From positions 1 to 8,728 of the forward strand of contig PWZG01000256.1 in the NCBI GenBank assembly GCA_003567575.1: DNA of 8,728 nucleotides, read 5' to 3'. Position numbers and translations under genes: made by a program. The notes below the pieces were generated by a model. The model was given only the letters and a program-made list of their open reading frames with translations. It was not told where the DNA came from and did no database searches. Below are positions 1 to 5,406 of this stretch, piece by piece. The DNA comes from PVC group bacterium. GTDB lineage: Bacteria > Verrucomicrobiota > Kiritimatiellia > CAIKKV01 > PXCX01. Every line of letters begins with the position of its first letter. The first letter of the stretch is position 1.

Positions 1-97
1 ATGCAATATACCAAGAAGTTACCGCAGTGTCAAGTGCTCGAAAAGTTCGAATATATATATATCGAGGGTACCTTCAGTCCGCGGGTTTGAGTCCATA
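1..97. other. AT-rich leader with short inverted repeats
   Basis: This stretch precedes the promoter of the radical SAM gene. It contains an alternating AT run at 51-62. Immediately before it is a 5 bp inverted repeat, TCGAA (38-42) and TTCGA (46-50), and CTCGA (37-41) is mirrored by TCGAG (62-66). All three forward frames are open at the left edge, and frame 1 runs from base 1 to a TGA at 88-90. The tail of an upstream gene therefore cannot be excluded, but nothing in the translations is recognisable. The bases may simply be an intergenic region with a DNA-melting or protein-binding role. Confidence 0.3.
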
Positions 98-127
98 TTG
101 ACAGGTCGCCGGTAAAGACGGTATGAT
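98..127 (+). promoter_or_regulatory. Sigma70-type promoter of the radical SAM gene
   Basis: A perfect -35 hexamer TTGACA lies at 98-103, followed by an 18 bp spacer and a -10 hexamer TATGAT at 122-127 (five of six consensus bases). Transcription would be expected to begin about seven bases past the -10, at 134-135. That coincides with the A of an ATG at 135. The alternative ATG at 123 lies inside the -10 element, so it could not be on this transcript. The motif is seen directly; activity is inferred. Confidence 0.6.
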
Positions 128-134
128 TTCCGCC

Positions 135-1106
135 ATGAAACAAGATCAATCCAGTTGTGGCTATAAGTATTTATTCGGCCCCGTTGCATCGCGTCGCCTG
201 GGTCTTTCGCTTGGCGTGGATATGATTCCTGCCAAGGTGTGCAGCCTGAATTGTGTTTATTGCGAATCTGGGGCGACAACCCGTGCAACGCTGGAGCGTC
301 GTGAATATATTCCGACGGAAGCGATCATAGGGGAATTGGATACGTATTTGCGCGATCGGCCGCCACTTGATGTGGTTACGTTTTCCGGCGCCGGTGAACC
401 GACCTTACACAGCGGTATCGGGCGCGTTATCGAATTCATTAAAAAACAGTATCCTGATTACCGGGTGGCGTTGTTGACCAACGCCACCTTGTTCCCGGAT
501 GCGGCGGTTCGCGCTGAATTACTGGCGCTAAATTTGGTGATCCCGTCGCTGGATGCGGCCGATGACGCGATTCTGTCAGTGGTCAACCGCCCGACCGCGG
601 GTGTCTCGGCGGCTGCCATGATCGAAGGGTTGGTTGCGTTCCGGCGCGAGTCGAAGACCAGTATGTGGCTCGAAATATTTATTGTGCCGGGGATAAACGA
701 TGCGGAAGACCATCTTGAACGATTACGGGAAGCGGCCCTGCGAATTGCACCGGATCGGGTCCAGTTAAATACCCTGGACCGGCCGGGACCGGAACCCTGG
801 GTTGTGCCGGCGGACCGCGCGGCGCTGGACAGGATCGCCTCACTGTTGCAGCCGTTGCCGGTTGAGATCATTGCGCGAAAACCAGCGTCGTCAACCGCGA
901 TGGTCATGGGTTGCGCGGAATCTCTGAATGACCGGATCGTTTCATTGGTTCGGCGTCGTCCCTGTACGGTTGCCGATCTGGTTGCCGGCCTCGGGGCAAG
1001 CGCCGATGTAGTGAACGAAACCGTACGTAAACTTCAACAGCGGAAGGTGTTGACCGCCGAACCGCGCGAACGCGGTGTTTTTTTTAGGCTGACAACGCCG
1101 CGGTAG
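135..1106 (+). CDS. Radical SAM protein with C-terminal winged helix (COG0731-like)
   Basis: This 323-residue protein has the radical SAM cluster motif CSLNCVYC (Cys36, Cys40, Cys43), which would hold a [4Fe-4S] cluster that reductively cleaves S-adenosylmethionine. FSGAGEPTLH (about 83-92) is the usual glycine-rich SAM-binding strand. The barrel spans roughly residues 10-255. The last 55 or so residues look like a small winged helix (RRPCTVADL...LRKL-type pattern ending GVFFRL), a layout I associate with uncharacterised COG0731-type proteins. The substrate is unknown. I chose ATG 135 rather than ATG 123 (which would give 327 residues) because 123 lies within the -10 box and neither start has a good ribosome binding site. 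The family core begins only at KYLFGPVASRR, so both are compatible with homology. The gene is transcribed alone and converges on ribD. Confidence 0.85.
   Translation: MKQDQSSCGYKYLFGPVASRRLGLSLGVDMIPAKVCSLNCVYCESGATTRATLERREYIPTEAIIGELDTYLRDRPPLDVVTFSGAGEPTLHSGIGRVIEFIKKQYPDYRVALLTNATLFPDAAVRAELLALNLVIPSLDAADDAILSVVNRPTAGVSAAAMIEGLVAFRRESKTSMWLEIFIVPGINDAEDHLERLREAALRIAPDRVQLNTLDRPGPEPWVVPADRAALDRIASLLQPLPVEIIARKPASSTAMVMGCAESLNDRIVSLVRRRPCTVADLVAGLGASADVVNETVRKLQQRKVLTAEPRERGVFFRLTTPR
1061..1085 (+). terminator. Intrinsic-terminator-like hairpin inside the radical SAM gene
   Basis: ACCGCG (1061-1066), loop CGAA, then CGCGGT (1071-1076) form a perfect 6 bp stem. It is followed after one base by eight consecutive T residues (1078-1085). 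Orientation matches the plus-strand gene. The element lies in the coding sequence, about 20 bases before the stop codon, so termination here would yield an mRNA without a stop. It may be suppressed by translating ribosomes, or it may be a chance structure. The structure is seen directly; function is unproven. Confidence 0.4.
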
Positions 1107-1111
1107 CCGCG
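1099..1111. repeat. Short GC-rich inverted repeat at the convergent gene ends
   Basis: CGCGG (1099-1103), a TAG loop that is the radical SAM stop codon, and CCGCG (1107-1111) form a 5 bp perfect stem. No T tract follows on either strand, so it is a poor intrinsic terminator by itself. It sits in the small gap between two converging genes and could stabilise 3' ends. No other ribD terminator is visible downstream of the ribD stop. Confidence 0.3.
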
Positions 1112-1135
1112 TGTGACAACCCGTATGTTTTGCCG

Positions 1136-2269
1136 TTATGGGGATGGAATTCCGGATTGTTTTTCCGCCGGTCGCGCGCGAATCAGCATATCGGGTCCGA
1201 ATCGTTTGGACGTGACGAATTCCAGGGCGGGGTCGTGGCCGAGAAGAAAACCGTTACCGCCCAACGCGCCGGGAGCATGTTTGCCGCCAAGCAGTCTGGG
1301 TGCGATAAAGAAATAGTATTCGTCAACCAACTTTGCGCTGACCAGCGAGGCTGCAAGTTCGCCGCCACCTTCGCAAAGGACTTGCATGACGTTTAACCGT
1401 CCCAGACGCCGCATCAAGCTGCGAACTGAAACACGGCCGGCGCATGTCGGCAGGCGCCAGACCGTGATGCCGTTTTGTTCCAGATCGTGATGCCGGCGCG
1501 GCGGACAGGCCGCCGTGGTTGCCAGGATTGTTTGTGAACGGTAGTCATCGCGGAAAACCGGCGCCAACGGATCGATATTCCCGCGGGAATCGACGATGAC
1601 GCGCCAGGTCCGTCGTCCGGCAGCGGTGGGCAGAAGGCAAGGCCGGTCCCGGCGTGCCGTATCGGCGCCGATCAGGATCGCATCGGCGATCCGACGCAAT
1701 TCCTGGACACAACGGCGTGAGGCCGGTGAACTGATCCATCGCGAACGGCCGGTACGGTCGGCGATTTTACCGTCCAACGACATGGCCAGTTTCAACGTCA
1801 GACGCGGTATCCCCTGCGTTATCCACTTGGCAAAAGGCGCCAGGTATTCGGTGGCGCGTTCGTGTTCGCAACCCAGATCGACCGTTAATCCGTTTGCTTG
1901 CAGCAGACGCATGCCGCGTCCGGCATGAACTGGATTGGGATCGGCAACGGCTACGACGACCCGGCGGATACCGGCCTCAAGAATTCGGTCGGTACAGGCG
2001 CCGGTGCGGCCGGTGGTGCTGCATGGTTCGAGGGTAACGAATAAATCGGCGTCCCGTGCCCGTTTGCCGGCAGCGTCCAAGGCCGCTGCTTCGGCATGCG
2101 GTTGGCCGGCGGCGCGGTGCCAGCCTTCCGCGATCACGCAGCCGTTTTTCACGATGACGGCTCCGACCGGCGGGTTGGGGCGGGTGGTTCCGGCGCCGCG
2201 GGCGGCCAGAATCAAGGCCCGCCGCATGAAACGTCGGTCCGCACGGTCGTCGTCTTTTGACGTTGTCAT
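1136..2269 (-). CDS. ribD: Bifunctional pyrimidine deaminase/reductase RibD
   Basis: This 377-residue cytosolic enzyme performs two riboflavin steps: deamination of the diaminopyrimidinone ribitylamine precursor and NADPH-dependent reduction of its ribosyl side chain. The N-terminal deaminase domain (about 10-150) shows PNPPVGAVIV, the zinc/catalytic HAE motif (His58, Glu60) and the two zinc cysteines Cys83 and Cys92. The reductase domain (about 155-365) begins with LKLAMSLDGKIADRTGRS and includes CEGGGELAASLV and APRLLGG. Length is normal for RibD. The zinc motif reads PCSTTGRTGAC, where many family members have PCSHxGRTPPC. Its ATG overlaps the ftsY stop in an ATGA, suggesting translational coupling. 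It is the last gene of the minus-strand series. Confidence 0.95.
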   Translation of the reverse strand: MTTSKDDDRADRRFMRRALILAARGAGTTRPNPPVGAVIVKNGCVIAEGWHRAAGQPHAEAAALDAAGKRARDADLFVTLEPCSTTGRTGACTDRILEAGIRRVVVAVADPNPVHAGRGMRLLQANGLTVDLGCEHERATEYLAPFAKWITQGIPRLTLKLAMSLDGKIADRTGRSRWISSPASRRCVQELRRIADAILIGADTARRDRPCLLPTAAGRRTWRVIVDSRGNIDPLAPVFRDDYRSQTILATTAACPPRRHHDLEQNGITVWRLPTCAGRVSVRSLMRRLGRLNVMQVLCEGGGELAASLVSAKLVDEYYFFIAPRLLGGKHAPGALGGNGFLLGHDPALEFVTSKRFGPDMLIRARPAEKQSGIPSP

Positions 2270-3183
2270 CGGTCTTCAGTTTCCGTCGTTTCCTCGGGGC
2301 CCAGTAAGGCGTCGACGAAGGCGTCCGGATCGAACGGCATCAGGTCGCCGGCGCCTTCGCCCAAGCCGGCAAACAGAATGGGAATCTGTAAATCCCGGCA
2401 TGCCGCCAATATAAAACCGGCTTTGGCCGAACCGTCGAGTTTCGATACGATGATCCCCGTCAGCCCGATCTGTTGGTGAAACATTTCGGCCTGGCGTAGT
2501 GCATTGTTTCCCAAGGTAGCATCCAGCACCATCCAGGTATGGTGCGGAGCGCCGGGAACACTTTTGCTCATCGACCGTTTAATTTTGATCAATTCATCCA
2601 TTAACGGCCGTTTGGTATGCATGCGTCCGGCGGTATCGAGAAACACGATATCGGCTTTGCGGGAGACGGCCGCTTGTAACGCATCGTAGGCGACCGCCGC
2701 CGAATCGGATCCCTGAAGACCACCTACGGCATCGCAACCGACGCGATCCGCCCATATTTTCAACTGGTCCGAACCGGCCGCGCGAAACGTGTCGGCCGCG
2801 CCGAGCAATGGTTTGAGTCCGTTGTCGCCGGCCATCTTTGCCAGTTTGGCGGCCGTGGTCGTTTTGCCGGAACCGTTGACGCCCACGATGAGTACAGCGG
2901 TTGGTCGCTGCGGCAATTCCCATTCGAACGGGCACTGATTCGCGAACGATTCCAACAGCCGCGCGCGTAACGGTTCCCGCCAATGATCGCGATCGGCGCT
3001 GGTACGCAATTGTTCGACCAAGGCGTCGGCCAAGCGCGCCGGTATATCGGCGGCCAACAGGTCTTCTTCGACTTGATCAAGCGTTGCCGCATCCGGTTTG
3101 CCGCTTTTGAACAGGCGCGAAACGCCTGAAATAAACGTTTTACGTGTTCGACCTAATGCTTTTACCCAATTCCCTAATGCCAT
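2266..3183 (-). CDS. ftsY: Signal recognition particle receptor FtsY
   Basis: FtsY is the SRP receptor GTPase that docks ribosome-nascent chain complexes at the inner membrane. The 305-residue protein has an N domain (about 1-90) opening with a basic/hydrophobic helix (KALGRTRKTFISGVSRLF) that could bind lipid. The G domain carries the P-loop GVNGSGKTT (101-109), DTFRAA (131-136), DTAGR (183-187), SKLD (247-250) and the closing GLGEGAGDLMPFD. It lacks the long acidic A domain of E. coli FtsY, as many bacterial forms do. An upstream in-frame ATG at 3387 would add 68 residues translated from inside nusB with no family resemblance. The ATG at 3183 has an AAGGA nine bases upstream and begins at the expected domain, so I chose it. 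Variants: DATLGNNA and SKLDGSAKAG rather than the common DATTGQNA and TKLDGTAKGG. Confidence 0.95.
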   Translation of the reverse strand: MALGNWVKALGRTRKTFISGVSRLFKSGKPDAATLDQVEEDLLAADIPARLADALVEQLRTSADRDHWREPLRARLLESFANQCPFEWELPQRPTAVLIVGVNGSGKTTTAAKLAKMAGDNGLKPLLGAADTFRAAGSDQLKIWADRVGCDAVGGLQGSDSAAVAYDALQAAVSRKADIVFLDTAGRMHTKRPLMDELIKIKRSMSKSVPGAPHHTWMVLDATLGNNALRQAEMFHQQIGLTGIIVSKLDGSAKAGFILAACRDLQIPILFAGLGEGAGDLMPFDPDAFVDALLGPEETTETEDR

Positions 3184-3188
3184 TTCGA

Positions 3189-3596
3189 TTAATCCTTGCG
3201 GCTGTGATGTATACGGTCCAGAATACCGTTTACAAACTTGCCGGATTCCTCCGATCCAAATTTTTTGGCCAGAATAATGGATTGATCGATCACCACAAAC
3301 GGCGGGGTATCCGGACAATGCAACAATTCGTAAACGCCTAATCGCAAAATATTGCGGTCCGTCGTACTCATGCGGGCTACTCGCCAATTGGCGGCGACAC
3401 GTTCAATGATCTCGTCCAATTCGGCCAAATGTTGACGTACCCCTTCGACGAGGCCGGTAGTGAATTGGAACGAATGCTCGTCAATGGCATAGGCGCGCCG
3501 AAAATCGTCGAATACCGTGACCAAGTCATCGGGGTTCAAGTCGATCCGGTAAAGAATTTGTAATGCCCAAAGGCGGGCCTTATGCCTGGCGGCCAT
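3189..3596 (-). CDS. nusB: Transcription antitermination factor NusB
   Basis: NusB is a small all-helical RNA-binding protein. With NusE (ribosomal protein S10) it binds boxA RNA and supports processive transcription, notably of rRNA operons. The 135-residue product is of normal length and shows the family landmarks: ARLWALQILYRID near the start, NWRVARMSTTDRNILRLGVYEL in the middle, and a C-terminal block with LAKKFGSEESGKFVNGILD. It starts three bases after the ribH stop, with GAGG from the end of ribH acting as ribosome binding site, and ends five bases before ftsY. A ribH-nusB pair is a very common bacterial arrangement. Confidence 0.95.
   Translation of the reverse strand: MAARHKARLWALQILYRIDLNPDDLVTVFDDFRRAYAIDEHSFQFTTGLVEGVRQHLAELDEIIERVAANWRVARMSTTDRNILRLGVYELLHCPDTPPFVVIDQSIILAKKFGSEESGKFVNGILDRIHHSRKD
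3193..3197 (-). promoter_or_regulatory. Ribosome binding site deciding the ftsY start
   Basis: AAGGA on the minus strand overlaps the last codons of nusB and lies nine bases before ATG 3183. It supports the short FtsY start and suggests that FtsY translation is coupled to the end of nusB. Confidence 0.7.
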
Positions 3597-3599
3597 GGA

Positions 3600-4073
3600 T
3601 TACGCCTCGAGTTGTTTGTAAAGGTTGGCCATTTCGATGGCTGCCAGAGCCGCGTCCCATCCCTTGTTACCGGCTTTGGTGCCGGCGCGTTCGATGGCCT
3701 GTTCCAGCGTGTCGGCGCATATAACGCCGTTGATGACGGGCACCCCGCTTTCAAGCCCGATCCCCGCCAGGGATCGCGAGACCTGTGAGTTGATCAGGCC
3801 GGCATGCGGCGTGGCGCCCTGGATTACCGCGCCAAGCGCCACCACGGCATGCATACTGCCGCATACGGCCGCTTTTTTGACCGCCATCGGCAGCTCGTTG
3901 GCGCCCGGTGTGCGGATGACGCTGATATCCTTGTCAACGACACCATGACGTAACAGACAGTCGATCGCACCGTCAAGCAGTTGTTTGGTCAAAAAGTCGT
4001 TGAAACGGCTGACGACCAGCGCGATTTGCAATCCGCTGCCATCCAGTTTTCCCGATAATTCCCTGATTTCCAT
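3600..4073 (-). CDS. ribH: 6,7-dimethyl-8-ribityllumazine synthase RibH
   Basis: Lumazine synthase condenses the ribitylaminopyrimidinedione with 3,4-dihydroxy-2-butanone 4-phosphate, the penultimate step of riboflavin synthesis, usually as a pentamer or 60-mer shell. The 157-residue protein has SRFND (22-26), PGANE (56-60), the catalytic histidine in GATPH (His90), and ERAGTKAGNKG with the phosphate-binding arginine (Arg129). The ending AAIEMANL is also typical. In the active-site loop it reads IQGATPHAGLIN, whereas the common form is IRGxTxHFDYV, so an arginine and two aromatic positions differ. I recall similar forms from Verrucomicrobiota-type bacteria, but I cannot check. An AAAGGA seven bases before the ATG supports the start. 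It heads the ribH-nusB-ftsY-ribD block. Confidence 0.95.
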   Translation of the reverse strand: MEIRELSGKLDGSGLQIALVVSRFNDFLTKQLLDGAIDCLLRHGVVDKDISVIRTPGANELPMAVKKAAVCGSMHAVVALGAVIQGATPHAGLINSQVSRSLAGIGLESGVPVINGVICADTLEQAIERAGTKAGNKGWDAALAAIEMANLYKQLEA

Positions 4074-4080
4074 GATGAAT

Positions 4081-4086
4081 TCCTTT
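4081..4086 (-). promoter_or_regulatory. Ribosome binding site of ribH
   Basis: AAAGGA on the minus strand lies seven bases before the ribH ATG at 4073. It is a clear Shine-Dalgarno match, in contrast to the weak sites used by the overlapping genes of this series. Confidence 0.65.
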
Positions 4087-4098
4087 CGTTAATGTCTT

Positions 4099-4126
4099 AT
4101 TCTAGAGCATCTGTCATAAAAAACAA
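4099..4126 (-). promoter_or_regulatory. Candidate promoter of the ribH-nusB-ftsY-ribD block
   Basis: On the minus strand TTGTTT (4126-4121) is followed by a 16 bp spacer and TAGAAT (4104-4099). The -10 matches consensus at five of six bases and the -35 at only three. Initiation would fall near 4092, leaving a leader of about 20 bases that contains the ribH ribosome binding site. Its position in the only long gap of the gene series makes it plausible. No FMN riboswitch is visible in this spacer. Confidence 0.35.
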
Positions 4127-4163
4127 GAAAACGGTGAGCCGCTTACTTGCGTGATCACCATCT
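4118..4163 (-). terminator. Candidate terminator downstream of ribBA
   Basis: On the minus strand GGTGA (4159-4155) pairs with TCACC (4137-4133). Four further weaker pairs (two A-T and two G-T) extend the stem outward, and a small inner CGC/GCG stem shortens the loop. A T-rich tract, TTTTCTTGTTTTTT, follows (4131-4118). The stem is weak and the T tract is interrupted by C and G, so termination may be partial. If active, it would separate the kdgK-to-ribBA transcript from ribH onward. Confidence 0.3.
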
Positions 4164-4193
4164 CCCTCTGGGAGAGGGGAAGGGGTGAGGGTT
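4158..4193. repeat. Intergenic repeat-like palindrome (GGGAGAGGGG/GGGGTGAGGG type)
   Basis: TCTCCC (4161-4166), a TCT loop and GGGAGA (4170-4175) form a perfect 6 bp stem, with two more outer pairs across one mismatch. It is followed by GGGAAGGGGTGAGGG. From memory, very similar CCCTCTCCC...GGGAGAGGG...GGGGTGAGGG sequences occur as dispersed intergenic repeats in many unrelated bacteria. It sits ten bases past the ribBA stop in the only sizeable spacer of the minus-strand series. I cannot count copies from this window. Confidence 0.5.
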
Positions 4194-4203
4194 GGCGAAG
4201 CCA

Positions 4204-5406
4204 TTAGATTAAATGTCCCAGTTTATTTTTTTTGGTTTGCAGATACCGGGTGCTGTGCTTGCCTTCGGCCAGAATAATCGGTACCCGTTCGACCACATGC
4301 AATCCGTAACCTTCCAGCCCGATTATTTTGCGAGGATTATTGGTTAACAGCCTGATACGGTGCAGTCCCAGATCGGCCAGAATCTGTGCGCCGAGCCCGT
4401 AATCGCGTAAGTCGGCCTCGAATCCCAGGTGTTCGTTGGCTTCGACCGTGTCCATTCCCTGATCCTGCAATTCATAGGCATGGATTTTATTGGCCAATCC
4501 GATGCCTCGACCTTCCTGGCGCATGTAGACGATTACCCCGTTCCCTTCATCGGCCACCATTTGCATGGCGGTTTTGAGTTGGCCACCGCAATCGCAACGC
4601 AATGATCCGAGTGCATCACCGGTGAGGCATTCGCTGTGAACACGTACCAGGGTGACGTCGCCGGCTTTCGGTTGCCCCATCACCAGCGCCAGATGATGAT
4701 CACCGTCCGTAATCGATTCATACAGGTGAAGCGTGAAATCGCCGAAAGCTGTCGGCAAACTGATTTTACGAACGAATCGCACCAGTTTTTCACGTCGTCG
4801 TCGATAGGCAATAAGGTCAGCTACGGATATGATACATAAACCGTGTTTTTTTGCAAATACCGTCAAGTCCGGTAAACGCGCCATTTGCCCGTCGTCGCGC
4901 AGAATTTCGCAAATGACCCCGGCCGGCGCCAATCCGGCGAGATGGGCCAAGTCGACGGCGGCTTCAGTGTGTCCTGCCCGGCGCAGGACACCCCCGTCGC
5001 GCGCCGCCAATGGGAAGGTATGACCTGGGCTGACGAAATCGCGACGCGTCGCTTCTGGTGAAACCAGCAATTGTATGGTCCGGGCACGATCGCCGGCGCT
5101 GATTCCGGTAGTAACCCCTTCGCGGGCATCGACCGATTCCATGAATGCGGTATTGAATTTGTCGCCTTCATTAATATTGCGCATGCGTGCCAAGCCGAGA
5201 TGATCGAGACGTTCCGGGGTTAGCGCGGTACAAATCAATCCACGCCCGTGCATGGCCATGAAATTAATTGTTTTGTCGGTAACCTTTTCGGCGGCAACAA
5301 CGATATCGCCTTCATTCTCGCGGTTCTCGTCGTCGACCACGACAATCATGCGACCATCGGCAATGGCGGCCAGGGCGTCCTCGATTGGCGCGCATATCGC
5401 TTTCAT
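4204..5406 (-). CDS. ribBA: Bifunctional DHBP synthase / GTP cyclohydrolase II RibBA
   Basis: This 400-residue fusion carries out the two entry reactions of riboflavin synthesis. The N-terminal RibB half (about 1-200) converts ribulose 5-phosphate to 3,4-dihydroxy-2-butanone 4-phosphate and has DDENRENEGD (25-34) and RRAGHTEAAVDLAHLAGL (142-159), including metal-binding His146. The RibA half (about 205-400) opens the GTP ring and has zinc cysteines Cys260, Cys271 and Cys273 in HSECLTGDALGSLRCDC, RQEGRGIGL (296-304), LRDYGLGAQIL and LTNNPRKIIGLEGYGL. Both halves keep their key residues, so both activities are expected. Its ATG shares one base with the stop of the upstream oxidoreductase (TAATG) and only a weak AAGAAAG-type ribosome binding site precedes it, implying translational coupling. 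Confidence 0.96.
   Translation of the reverse strand: MKAICAPIEDALAAIADGRMIVVVDDENRENEGDIVVAAEKVTDKTINFMAMHGRGLICTALTPERLDHLGLARMRNINEGDKFNTAFMESVDAREGVTTGISAGDRARTIQLLVSPEATRRDFVSPGHTFPLAARDGGVLRRAGHTEAAVDLAHLAGLAPAGVICEILRDDGQMARLPDLTVFAKKHGLCIISVADLIAYRRRREKLVRFVRKISLPTAFGDFTLHLYESITDGDHHLALVMGQPKAGDVTLVRVHSECLTGDALGSLRCDCGGQLKTAMQMVADEGNGVIVYMRQEGRGIGLANKIHAYELQDQGMDTVEANEHLGFEADLRDYGLGAQILADLGLHRIRLLTNNPRKIIGLEGYGLHVVERVPIILAEGKHSTRYLQTKKNKLGHLI

Noticed and set aside
1..90. A 29-codon frame beginning with ATG at base 1
   Set aside because: All three forward frames are open here, so the frame is uninformative; the ATG at the window edge is probably chance and no family is recognisable.
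123..134. ATG 123 as the radical SAM start
   Set aside because: It lies within the -10 hexamer TATGAT and has no good ribosome binding site; ATG 135 matches the predicted transcription start. It remains an alternative if another promoter exists upstream.
1935..2414. A 159-codon plus-strand open frame opposite ribD and ftsY
   Set aside because: Arginine- and proline-rich translation antisense to two conserved genes; no domain or ribosome binding signal.
3184..3387. A 68-residue N-terminal extension of FtsY starting at 3387
   Set aside because: It is read out of frame through nusB, does not resemble the FtsY N domain, and ATG 3183 has its own AAGGA.
4074..4203. FMN riboswitch before ribH or ribBA
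   Set aside because: The ribBA-ribH spacer is short and lacks the conserved RFN-element blocks; ribBA has no leader because it overlaps the upstream gene.
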